64,000 nt of DNA from DATGMS01 sp040905145. GTDB lineage: Bacteria; Bacteroidota; Bacteroidia; Cytophagales; Cyclobacteriaceae. Where the stretch lies: contig JBBDSC010000234.1 in NCBI GenBank assembly GCA_040905145.1, positions 3,863 to 67,862 on the forward strand, in the 5' to 3' direction. Position 1 is the stretch's first letter, and each line of letters starts with the position of its first letter. Under the pieces are notes generated by a model. The model did no database searches, was not told the DNA's origin, and saw only the letters and a list, made by a program, of their open reading frames with translations. Shown here piece by piece: positions 32,866-41,521 of this stretch. A program made the position numbers and the translations under genes.

Positions 32866-34236
32866 TCATACCAAGGGGAATATCCAGGACAAAAACAGAA
32901 CCTGAAAAAGCCCAACCAACGAAATTATTGCGAGTAAGAATGTCCAGGTCTGGAGTCCTTCCTTCTCGGAAAAACCACTCATACGTACTACGACCCAAAA
33001 ACCACTATCATTCATCCAAGATACAAAAAGAGATCCAAATCCCATAGAAAGTAATATATAAATAGGATGATAGGGAAGCTGATATTCAGGTCCTATCAAT
33101 GCCGCCATAATCGCGGCAGAAGTAATCATGGAGACTGTACCGGAACCTTGGGCAGTTTTCATAACGGCCGCAATTATCCACGCCAGGAGTATGTAATGCA
33201 CATTAAATCCCTGGGTAGCAAGACTGATCGCATCTCCTATGCCACTGTGCCCTATCATGGCACCATACGCGCCACCGGCGCTGGTGATCAGAATAATGAT
33301 GCCCCCTATCTCCAATGGTTTGGCAATAGCTTCCCAAAGAGCTTTGGATCCAAGTTTTTGGGTCTTGGCCCAAAGAAAAAGTGCCATGAAGGTGCCAACA
33401 CCCATAGCAATGTTTTTATTTCCCTGGAAAGCAATCCAACCCGGAAGTTCACCGGTAATTGCCTCTACAATTGATGCAAAGCTGATCATCAAAAGTGGAA
33501 AGATAATAGGCAGAATTGAAAGTGCCAGAGAAGGCGGGTTTTGAATGGATGTTACGTGCTCGTTCATAACCCTAACAGGGATGTTTAGCTTTTTATTAAG
33601 CCATTTTGCCATTCCAAGTACGACGATGGCTGGGATAATTCCCGCTACCAGACCAGCTAAAATAACAGTACCCAACTCAATGCCTAGTGTTTCGGCCATA
33701 ATCAGAGGTCCAGGTGTGGGAGGAACAATACTATGGGTGATGACTGCACCACCGCCAATGGCAACAACATAAAGGACGAAATCCTTGCCTGTCTTTAGTG
33801 CCAGCGTGATCCCAAGAGGTATCAATAAGAAAAATACGGTATCAAAAAAAACAGGTATCGATAATACAGCTCCACTGATGATCAGGGCAATCGCGGCTCG
33901 CTTTTCTCCAAGCGTTTTCAACAACCAGTTTACGATCTGTTCTGCTGCTCCACTTTCCATCATTGCCGTGCCTATCACAGCAGCCAGCGCAATGACCCAG
34001 GCTATTTTGCCGGCCATAATTCCAAACTCCACCATGGGTAATTCAACTGCTGTTATTAAGGTGCTTTGCCCAGGGACCAGCGGTAAAGCATGTGATATAA
34101 AACCAACGAAAATCGCGGATAGCATAAGCGCAACAAAGGGATGAAAACGCCATCTGGTAATCAAGGTCAACACTACCACCAAACTCAGTAGAAGCACTAC
34201 AAAAGGCCAATAATCAGAATAAACGAGTGCTCCCAT
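32866..34236 (-). CDS. GntP family gluconate/sugar-acid permease
   Basis: 456 residues, a normal length for the family, with about twelve hydrophobic segments. VTHSIVPPTPGPLIMAETLG and MKTAQGSGTVSMITSAA are the two diagnostic GntP signatures. Proton symport of gluconate or shorter sugar acids such as erythronate/threonate is the usual role; the denD-like gene directly downstream favours a C4 sugar acid. First gene of a three-gene minus-strand operon. Confidence 0.93.
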   Translation of the reverse strand: MGALVYSDYWPFVVLLLSLVVVLTLITRWRFHPFVALMLSAIFVGFISHALPLVPGQSTLITAVELPMVEFGIMAGKIAWVIALAAVIGTAMMESGAAEQIVNWLLKTLGEKRAAIALIISGAVLSIPVFFDTVFFLLIPLGITLALKTGKDFVLYVVAIGGGAVITHSIVPPTPGPLIMAETLGIELGTVILAGLVAGIIPAIVVLGMAKWLNKKLNIPVRVMNEHVTSIQNPPSLALSILPIIFPLLMISFASIVEAITGELPGWIAFQGNKNIAMGVGTFMALFLWAKTQKLGSKALWEAIAKPLEIGGIIILITSAGGAYGAMIGHSGIGDAISLATQGFNVHYILLAWIIAAVMKTAQGSGTVSMITSAAIMAALIGPEYQLPYHPIYILLSMGFGSLFVSWMNDSGFWVVVRMSGFSEKEGLQTWTFLLAIISLVGLFQVLFLSWIFPLV

Positions 34237-34308
34237 ATTCTAAAGAAAGCAAAAAATTAGAAATAAATGTCAAGTTAATAGGTTTAAATTCAAGTACATT
34301 TGGTTTTA

Positions 34309-34413
34309 TCTTGAGAAATCAATCCGGCTAAGAGAGCCAACATGCCCGTCTCCCAAGCAAGTTGACCTGATCCCAGCATCGTCGTCCGATCGGGTGCTTC
34401 ATTTGGATCACGG
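34309..34413 (-). pseudogene. Partial duplicated copy of the PhoD gene
   Basis: Two blocks match the phosphatase gene at 26308-27678 in the same orientation. Bases 34309-34353 match 26580-26624 with a few differences, and 34366-34409 match 26813-26856 at all 44 positions. About 180 bp present in the parent between these blocks are missing here. Only about 100 bases remain. The perfect 44-bp match implies a recent event or gene conversion. Confidence 0.85.
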
Positions 34414-34606
34414 TTTGTAAAATTTTGTTCTATTTCTTCTCAGCCTCTAAAAGTAGCATCCGGAGTTATTAGAATAGATTCTTCAGAATAGTCTTCCATT
34501 ACCTCTTCCAGATCATTATTTACACCAGATCATTATTTACAAAAGCCTCCCAATGATGATCCAGCACAGATTTAGTGATGTTTTCATCAATATCTTTTTT
34601 GGACAT
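34411..34606 (-). pseudogene. SnoaL/NTF2-like protein remnant with 17-bp duplication
   Basis: From the ATG at 34604-34606: MSKKDIDENITKSVLDHHWE, AFVNNDL, then after a frame change EEVMEDYSEESILITPDATF and RG-EEIEQNF. L-x-H-H-x-x-A-F-x-x-N-D-L-D/E-x-x-M-x-D-Y and S-x-L-I-T-P-D-G/A-x-F-x-G are the first half of the SnoaL-like NTF2 fold. The frame break is caused by an exact tandem duplication of 17 bp at 34508-34524 and 34525-34541. The second half is missing; it joins the PhoD remnant. Confidence 0.75.
34508..34541. repeat. 17-bp perfect tandem duplication
   Basis: CCAGATCATTATTTACA occurs twice without spacer. Because 17 is not a multiple of three it breaks the SnoaL-like frame. The copies are identical, so the event is recent. 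Confidence 0.95.
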
Positions 34607-34854
34607 CTGGTTACGACTTGAAAACAAAATAAAACTGAAGAAGGTTAGTCAATAAGAAATATAAAACCATGACATTCTTTAGCAGATGGGAATTTTTTTT
34701 TATGTTTAAGTATAATAATAAAAATATCCACTAAATCCTAAAGGCTTTATAAAACAAAAGATGCCTCCTGGCAAAACAAGATGGTGGAATATACTTGCTT
34801 TACGGGAGGGGTTAACTTCTAACTAATGCGCATCAATTAAAACCTTGCAAATGT

Positions 34855-37800
34855 ATGAAAAAAAATGATTTACTAAGACCCCTTATCATGACCGGCAAAT
34901 ATTTATGCTATGGATTCATGATACAACTTTTCACCTTTACAATATTGTTTGCCACTGATGGTGAGGCTCACCGCCTAAGTGTGAAAGACGGCAACATCCA
35001 CGTAAAGCCGGTAAAGGAAAGGAAAGAACAGGAGATAATCGAAATTTCTCAAGTCATTCAAGTAACAGGTACAGTCACCTCATTCTCTGATGGGTTGGGC
35101 ATACCCGGAGTTAATATTTTGATAAAGGGTACTGGAACGGGGACAGTAACAGATGTAAATGGTAACTATAGTATCGATGCCCCTAATGAAGACGACATTC
35201 TGGTATTTTCATCCATTGGTTATACGACACAGGAAATTGCTTTAAATGGCAGAGCCGTGATTGATGTAATCATGGAGGAAGATATGCAGGGGTTGGATGA
35301 GGTGGTGGTAATTGGATACGGGACTTTAGATAAAAAAGAAGTAACAAGTGCTATTTCCCATATTTCTGGTGACGAATTATCCATTGTGGGTTCAAATGAT
35401 CCCTTAATGGGACTTCAGGGAAAAGTATCCGGTCTAACCATACAAAATACTGCTGCTGCTGATCCAAATTCAAGTGCCAGCATTCAGTTGCGTGGAGTTA
35501 CAACACGTTCAGGCGCTACAGGGCCACTTATTGTGATTGACGGAGTTCCGGGTGGTAACCTCCTTAGCGTCAACGAAAATGATATTGCATCCATAGACAT
35601 CCTGAAAGATGGGGCAGCATCAGCCATCTATGGTACACGGGCCAGTAATGGGGTAATTTTAATTACCACAAAATCAGGTGCAGCGGGCCCAGGTAGGCTT
35701 GCCTATAATGGATTTACAAGCGTTGATATGCCTACTATGACACTAAAAGTTATGTCTCCTGAGGAATTTAGATCGGTTAACAGAGGTGCGGATTTTAATG
35801 CTAACACCAACTGGCTGGATGAAATAAGCAATAGATATGCATTTACCCAAAAGCATACCTTATCATTAACGGGTGGTGGCAACAATACTACTTATCGGGC
35901 AACAGTAGATTACCAAAATTCTTCCGGCCTTGATATCAGGTCAGCCAGAGAACAATATGGTGCCCGTTTGTCTGTTAACCATACCAGTGAAAACGGCCTG
36001 TATGATATCATCTTGAATGTTGCCCCCCGTTTTGCTGTAGGTATCCAGGGAAGCGACAATAGTCAAGCTAATGTTTTTACCCAGGCATTAAGCCTGAATC
36101 CTACCATACCAGTAATGGATCCTGATAATCCTAACAGCTATTACATGCTAGGCGGATGGGGGGAGTATAACCCCGTTGAACAGTTAAATCTTCAGGAAAA
36201 TGGGATGGAACAAAAATATCTGGACTGGAATGCCACTTTCAAATTAAATTTTCTTCCTACTTTATATACGCAGGTTCAGATAGCTCAAGTATCAAGTGAT
36301 GCCTTCAACTATTTTTTTGAGCCTTCTATCATGTCCACCCAAGTCACAGCTGGAACCAACGGCTCTGCCAGCCGCAGTTACACAAAAGAGGACCAATATA
36401 GCCTTGAATGGTTAGCCAACTATGGATTTGACCTTAGAAGGCATTCCTTTAATTTACTTGGAGTTTACTCTTATCAATATTTTGTAAACTCAGGTCTGAA
36501 TGCAGGTAACAGCGATTTTTCCTCAGATGCACTTACTTACAATGATTTGAACAATGGCACCTTTAACATGGAAGCTGGAAGAAATGGCTTTGGTACCTAT
36601 AAAGGAGATAACAGGCTTATTTCATTCCGGGGCCGCTTAAATTATTCGTACGATGACAAATACCTGTTTTCGGCATCTTTAACCCGCGATGGTTCTTCAA
36701 GGTTTGGGCAAAACAATAAATGGGGATATTTCCCCGGTATTTCTGTGGGATGGAGAATTGGCGCTGAGCCGTTTATGGCCGGAATAGACTGGATCACTGA
36801 CTTGAAGATCAGAACAGATTATGGAGAATCAGGTAATCAAGATGCTATTAGTAATTACCAATCTTTGGCCAGGTACAGCGGATATGGCCAATACATGTAT
36901 AATGGCAATTATATGCAAGTTTGGGGCCCCGCTAATAACGTTAATCCTAACTTAAGGTGGGAAAGGCTTAAAAACTGGAACATCGGCCTCGACTTTTCTC
37001 TTTTTAGAAATAGGCTTAATGGTACAGCAAATTATTACAGCAGAAATGCAGTGGATCTGCTGGGAAGTTACAATGCACCTTTGCCTCCCAACATAGCAAC
37101 AACTACAATAGCCAATGTAGGGAGCATGAGCAGTAATGGTATCGAAATAGAATTATTTGGTAATGTTATTAATAAACAGGATTTCACCTATAACATTTCA
37201 TTAAATGGTGCTACCCAAAACGCTGTTTTTGTTTCATTCTCCAATGAGCTGTATCAAGGCCAAACATTTGTCGATCAAATGTATATGCCAGCACCTGGTT
37301 CTCCAGGTCCGGCCCAGCGGTTGCAGGAAGGAGAAAGGCTGGGAATGTTTTATTTCTGGAAACATGCCGGCGTTGATGCGGACGGGAATTTTCTGATATA
37401 CAATGAAGCCGGGGAGGTGGTGTCGGCATCTCTAGCCAATGAGGATGATAAACAATTTGTGGGCAATGGGCAGCCTGAATTTACAGCAGGCATGACGCAT
37501 ATCTTTACCTATAAAAACTGGGATGCCAGCGCATTTTTCCGGGGCGTTTTTGGTTGGGAAATTTTTAATGCTCATGAATTTTATTTTGGCCTGCAAAGTG
37601 CAGCTCCTAATACGAATGTGCTGGCATCGGCTTATGAGAGAAATGCGGCAATTACAGGGCTTCCGTTGCTTACAGACTTCTTTCTTGAAAAAGGCGACTT
37701 CATAAAATTGGATGTAGTTTCATTAGGATATACCTTGAAGGCTGAGTCAAAATACATTGAATCTGTTCGCCTATATGGTTCAACCAGGAATCTGTTAACT

Positions 37801-37944
37801 TTTACTGATTTCAGCGGTGTAGATCCGGATCTTTACCCAATCAATGGTCAAAATCCGGGTATATTAAATAATAATGGTAGCGGAACCAAAGCATACTACC
37901 CATCTACTACCCAGATATTAATTGGGGCCCAGGTAAATTTTTAA
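34855..37944 (+). CDS. SusC/RagA family TonB-linked outer membrane protein
   Basis: 1029 residues. A signal region (about 1-40) leads to a CarboxypepD_reg-like domain (VTGTVTSFSDGLGIPGVNIL, YSIDAPNEDDILVFSSIGY) at about 65-140, the TonB box/plug transition LDEVVVIGYGTLDKKEVTSA, a plug with PLIVIDGVPGG and ILKDGAASAIYGTRASNGVI, and a barrel to QILIGAQVNF. SusC proteins import a ligand presented by SusD; the partner is 18 bp downstream. No glycoside hydrolase is next door, so the ligand is uncertain; the following Gfo/Idh/MocA gene suggests a sugar, sugar acid or inositol derivative. Confidence 0.95.
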   Translation: MKKNDLLRPLIMTGKYLCYGFMIQLFTFTILFATDGEAHRLSVKDGNIHVKPVKERKEQEIIEISQVIQVTGTVTSFSDGLGIPGVNILIKGTGTGTVTDVNGNYSIDAPNEDDILVFSSIGYTTQEIALNGRAVIDVIMEEDMQGLDEVVVIGYGTLDKKEVTSAISHISGDELSIVGSNDPLMGLQGKVSGLTIQNTAAADPNSSASIQLRGVTTRSGATGPLIVIDGVPGGNLLSVNENDIASIDILKDGAASAIYGTRASNGVILITTKSGAAGPGRLAYNGFTSVDMPTMTLKVMSPEEFRSVNRGADFNANTNWLDEISNRYAFTQKHTLSLTGGGNNTTYRATVDYQNSSGLDIRSAREQYGARLSVNHTSENGLYDIILNVAPRFAVGIQGSDNSQANVFTQALSLNPTIPVMDPDNPNSYYMLGGWGEYNPVEQLNLQENGMEQKYLDWNATFKLNFLPTLYTQVQIAQVSSDAFNYFFEPSIMSTQVTAGTNGSASRSYTKEDQYSLEWLANYGFDLRRHSFNLLGVYSYQYFVNSGLNAGNSDFSSDALTYNDLNNGTFNMEAGRNGFGTYKGDNRLISFRGRLNYSYDDKYLFSASLTRDGSSRFGQNNKWGYFPGISVGWRIGAEPFMAGIDWITDLKIRTDYGESGNQDAISNYQSLARYSGYGQYMYNGNYMQVWGPANNVNPNLRWERLKNWNIGLDFSLFRNRLNGTANYYSRNAVDLLGSYNAPLPPNIATTTIANVGSMSSNGIEIELFGNVINKQDFTYNISLNGATQNAVFVSFSNELYQGQTFVDQMYMPAPGSPGPAQRLQEGERLGMFYFWKHAGVDADGNFLIYNEAGEVVSASLANEDDKQFVGNGQPEFTAGMTHIFTYKNWDASAFFRGVFGWEIFNAHEFYFGLQSAAPNTNVLASAYERNAAITGLPLLTDFFLEKGDFIKLDVVSLGYTLKAESKYIESVRLYGSTRNLLTFTDFSGVDPDLYPINGQNPGILNNNGSGTKAYYPSTTQILIGAQVNF

Positions 37945-37962
37945 ATTTTAAAGCGTAGAAAA

Positions 37963-39684
37963 ATGAAAAGTAAACTATTATATTATTTCTATATATTAAT
38001 CGTAACAGGTACAATAGGTAGTTGTACTGAACTGGATGAAAATCCGTATAACACTTTAGTTAAAAGCAATTACTTCCAAACTAAAGAAGATGTTATTCGG
38101 GCAACATTTAGAACATATGAACATGCCCATTCAAGTATAGCAGTAACCTATGAACTTCAGGAGGATTCTTCGGATGAAATGATGACACCCAACCGGCAGG
38201 GCCATTGGCTTGACGGACAATATTATTACCGCCTTCATTATCATACCTGGACGCCTCAAGATAGGTTTGCTAATGATATCTGGAACAGTATGTACCAAGG
38301 AATCGCTCAGGCAAATAACTCTATGGAAGATTTGCAGACAATTGATGCGGCAAATTTTGGGATGACTGAAGCTGAGATAAGACAGTTTATAGCCGAGTTA
38401 AGGGTATTCCGAGCCTGGTATCATTTACGCCTTTTTAATTATTACAGAAATATTGTTATCAGTACCAAATATGCAGATGCAGAGCAACTCCCTCTGCAGT
38501 CAAGCCCACAAGAAACATTTGATTTCATAGAAAGGGAACTGATGGAGGCTGCAGCCGACTTGCCGAAAAAAGGAGATCCGGGAACTGAAAATTACGAAGG
38601 CCGCTGGACAAAAGCTGGAGCCATGTCTTTGTTGGTCCGCTTATATTTGAATGCCCAGGTTTGGACAGGAGAAGACAAATTCACTGAATGTGCTGCCGTT
38701 GCCCAGGATATTATAAATGGGGAATTTGGAGATTACAGTATAGAAAGTCGATGGGATGCTCCTTTTGATTATAATAACCATAATTCTTCAGAAACTATAT
38801 TTGCCTTTCCTGCACGGCTTGCATTTGCGCAATATCATTACTCAAATAGCATGTATTTTGTTAGTATTGGATGGAATAATATGCAGTATTTTCAGATTAC
38901 TGGACAGGGATTGGGAAATTTTAAATATGCCTTGCAACCCGGAAGAAATGTGGATGGTTCGGAATATCCGTTTGCACTGGGCAAGCCTTTCATCAAATTT
39001 CAAAAGTATCCTGATGATGTCCGCTTAAAGCTTTATAAAAACCTTGGGAACAGTGAGCGGGAAGGCATGTTTCTTTATGGTTATCTTCATAATCCTGAAA
39101 CAGGAGCCCGGATTATTGGTACAAAAGGATATGAGTATTACATCAGAGATCAAGTAGGCATCTTCAATAGGAGGGTAGGAGAAGATCTGGTTAGTTATGG
39201 CCCGGATGAAGTTCCTGATGATAAGCAATCGGACATGACTCATGCTGATGAGAATTCAGGAATTTATGTAATCAAGTATCCGCTTTATCCCTCAAGTGAT
39301 CCCAACAGTCTGGAATCCGATTTTGTGGAAATCCGTTTGGCAGAAATCTATTACTCTTTGGCTGAATGTAGGTTCAGGGAAGGTGATACAGAAGAGGCTT
39401 CAGAATTATTGAATACTGTTCGTCAGCGTTACTACCCTGAAGGGTCCCCAAGCTTGTATAGCCCAGATGGCAGCGACCTCACTGAACAAGAATTATTGGA
39501 TGAATGGGGACGTGAATTTGTGGCCGAAGGCCGCCGCCGTACTGACTTGGTACGATTTGATAAATTTTCTAAAGGTACCTGGTGGGACAAGCAACCTGAT
39601 CAGGGTGACCATACCAATATAATACCTATTGGCCAGAATGTTTTAGGCGCATCTCCGCAATTGATACAAAACCCTGGTTATTGA
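37963..39684 (+). CDS. SusD/RagB family nutrient-binding lipoprotein
   Basis: 573 residues. Lipobox GTIGSC (C at about 21). The SusD tetratricopeptide scaffold is visible: ELRVFRAWYHLRLFNYYRNI, AMSLLVRLYLNAQVW, EIRLAEIYYSLAECRFREGD and the C-terminal EFVAEGRRRTDLVRFDKF. Extracellular lipoprotein that captures the substrate for the SusC upstream. In one operon with SusC and followed, after 76 bp, by the Gfo/Idh/MocA gene. Confidence 0.95.
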   Translation: MKSKLLYYFYILIVTGTIGSCTELDENPYNTLVKSNYFQTKEDVIRATFRTYEHAHSSIAVTYELQEDSSDEMMTPNRQGHWLDGQYYYRLHYHTWTPQDRFANDIWNSMYQGIAQANNSMEDLQTIDAANFGMTEAEIRQFIAELRVFRAWYHLRLFNYYRNIVISTKYADAEQLPLQSSPQETFDFIERELMEAAADLPKKGDPGTENYEGRWTKAGAMSLLVRLYLNAQVWTGEDKFTECAAVAQDIINGEFGDYSIESRWDAPFDYNNHNSSETIFAFPARLAFAQYHYSNSMYFVSIGWNNMQYFQITGQGLGNFKYALQPGRNVDGSEYPFALGKPFIKFQKYPDDVRLKLYKNLGNSEREGMFLYGYLHNPETGARIIGTKGYEYYIRDQVGIFNRRVGEDLVSYGPDEVPDDKQSDMTHADENSGIYVIKYPLYPSSDPNSLESDFVEIRLAEIYYSLAECRFREGDTEEASELLNTVRQRYYPEGSPSLYSPDGSDLTEQELLDEWGREFVAEGRRRTDLVRFDKFSKGTWWDKQPDQGDHTNIIPIGQNVLGASPQLIQNPGY

Positions 39685-39760
39685 GTGTCAACATATAACT
39701 AAATTGAAAAAAAATCACTTAATGATAATCCTTTAATTATCCACCGAACTAAAATTTACC

Positions 39761-41071
39761 ATGGCAAACTCAAGAAGAAGATTTATCAGTTCAGCATCTG
39801 CAATTGTAGCAGGTGTGGGGCTTTCATCTATTATCCCATCCTCGCTGTCTGCATCTCAAACCGTTTCTCCTGCAAACCGCATTCGCATAGGGGCTATTGG
39901 TATTAATGGAATGGGTTGGTCTGATCTTACCGCTATTCTTAAAAACCCCGAAACTGAATGTGTAGCCTTATGTGACGTAGATAAGAATGTGCTTGATAAA
40001 CGGGTAGCTGAATTAGCCAAAGAAGGTATTAAAGTAAATGCTTATAATGATTATCGTCAATTACTTGAAGATAAAAGCATTGATGCAGTTGTAATAGGCA
40101 CGCCGGATCACTGGCATTGTTTAATGATGGTGGAAGCTTGCCAGGCCGGGAAGGATGTATATGTAGAAAAGCCAATTGGTAATTCTATTGCAGAATGCCG
40201 GAGTATGGTAACTGCCCAACAACGTTCCAATCGTGTGGTGCAGGTAGGCCAGTGGCAAAGAAGTCAAAAGCATTTTAAAGATGCTATTGATTTTGTCCAC
40301 TCGGGTAAACTTGGAAAGGTACGATTGGTAAAATCATGGGCCTATTTTAGCTGGGTGAACCCTATTCCTAAACTGCCGGATAGCAAGCCGCCAGAAGGGG
40401 TTGATTATCAGATGTGGTTGGGCCCTGCTCCTGACAGGCCTTTCAATCCCAATCGATTTCATTTTAATTTTCGATGGTTCTGGGATTATGCCGGAGGCTT
40501 GATGACCGATTGGGGAGTTCATCTACTGGATTATGCACTTTTGGGAATGAAAGAATCAACGCCAAAGAGCATTATGGCTGCAGGTGGAAAATTTGCTTCT
40601 CCGGATTCTGCGGATGAGACCCCTGATACACTGACTACCTTATACGAATTTGATGGCTTTAATATTCAATGGGAGCAAGCTATGGGGATAGACGGAGGAC
40701 CCTATAACCGTCAGCATGGTATTGCTTTTATTGGCAATAATGGGACACTTGTTTTGGACAGGGGTGGATGGGAAGTGATACCTGAAGGTGAAAAGATGGA
40801 AGCTGTACCACTTCAAAAATCAGTAGATAATGGACTGGAATTGCATGCTAAAAACTTTATTGAAGTGGTTAAGTCTAGAAAATTAGAAGATTTAAATGCT
40901 CCCATCCAGATCGGATCACATATTGCAACTTTCTCTCAAATGGGTAATATCGCTTACAGAACGGGTAAAAAGATATATTGGGATAAAGAGAAAGGAAAGT
41001 TCGATGATAATGAAGCCAACATGTTCATTGCTAAAGAATACCATAACGGCTATAAGCTTCCCTCGGCTTAA
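39761..41071 (+). CDS. Gfo/Idh/MocA family oxidoreductase, Tat-exported
   Basis: 436 residues. A twin-arginine signal (SRRRFISSASAIVAGVGL) precedes the Rossmann domain IRIGAIGINGMGWSDL, CVALCDVD, AVVIGTPDHWHCLMMVEA and the catalytic-site motif VYVEKPIGNS. The second domain has WFWDYAGGLMTDWGVHLLDY and a GFO_IDH_MocA_C2-like end. Exported versions of this family are frequent in Bacteroidota and planctomycete polysaccharide loci, where a tightly bound NAD acts in the periplasm on sugars or glycosides. Co-directional with SusC/SusD. Substrate unknown. Confidence 0.92.
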   Translation: MANSRRRFISSASAIVAGVGLSSIIPSSLSASQTVSPANRIRIGAIGINGMGWSDLTAILKNPETECVALCDVDKNVLDKRVAELAKEGIKVNAYNDYRQLLEDKSIDAVVIGTPDHWHCLMMVEACQAGKDVYVEKPIGNSIAECRSMVTAQQRSNRVVQVGQWQRSQKHFKDAIDFVHSGKLGKVRLVKSWAYFSWVNPIPKLPDSKPPEGVDYQMWLGPAPDRPFNPNRFHFNFRWFWDYAGGLMTDWGVHLLDYALLGMKESTPKSIMAAGGKFASPDSADETPDTLTTLYEFDGFNIQWEQAMGIDGGPYNRQHGIAFIGNNGTLVLDRGGWEVIPEGEKMEAVPLQKSVDNGLELHAKNFIEVVKSRKLEDLNAPIQIGSHIATFSQMGNIAYRTGKKIYWDKEKGKFDDNEANMFIAKEYHNGYKLPSA

Positions 41072-41102
41072 TTAGGCGTAGGCTTTGTGGAGCTGTATGG
41101 AC

Positions 41103-41215
41103 ATGATTCAGCACAGGGAAATGCCCCCTGTGGTCATTGCCGTACCCTCGGACGGCCTCTGGGAGACGGTTTTGCTTAGGTGTCCTACAATGGTATCATT
41201 TTGAAAAATGGATTA
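41103..41215 (+). pseudogene. Possible esterase remnant
   Basis: The plus strand reads MIQHREMPPVVIAVPSDGLW, then, with a shift of frame, GDGFA-VSYNG and K-NGL. The block x-L-P-P-x-x-V-x-x-P-S-D-G-L-x-G-D-G-x-x-Y-V-x-Y resembles putative alpha/beta-hydrolase esterases. No catalytic serine motif remains. Low certainty because it is short. The rest of the stretch to 41521 contains fragments such as LWAQEGEWVKQGLLWGYPDP that I cannot assign. Confidence 0.35.
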
Positions 41216-41521
41216 TATTTCTGTGGTTTCTTTTCAAGGGGTTACGCATACTGCCTTACACCCAAGCTGATGCTCCAGCTCAACAGGAAGGAGAAATGAT
41301 AAAAGGTAGGTGAATTTCCTAGCCAGGAGGAGCTATACCGACAGACATGTCGTTTTTGATCTTGGGATTAGCCGCCATATAGGAGATATATCCTATTGAT
41401 GATCGCCTTATTATTCCATTCTTCCCATCTTTGGGCGCAGGAAGGGGAATGGGTAAAACAAGGTTTATTATGGGGCTATCCGGACCCGAACTTGTTCACG
41501 CAGGAGTAACCTGTAGATGGA

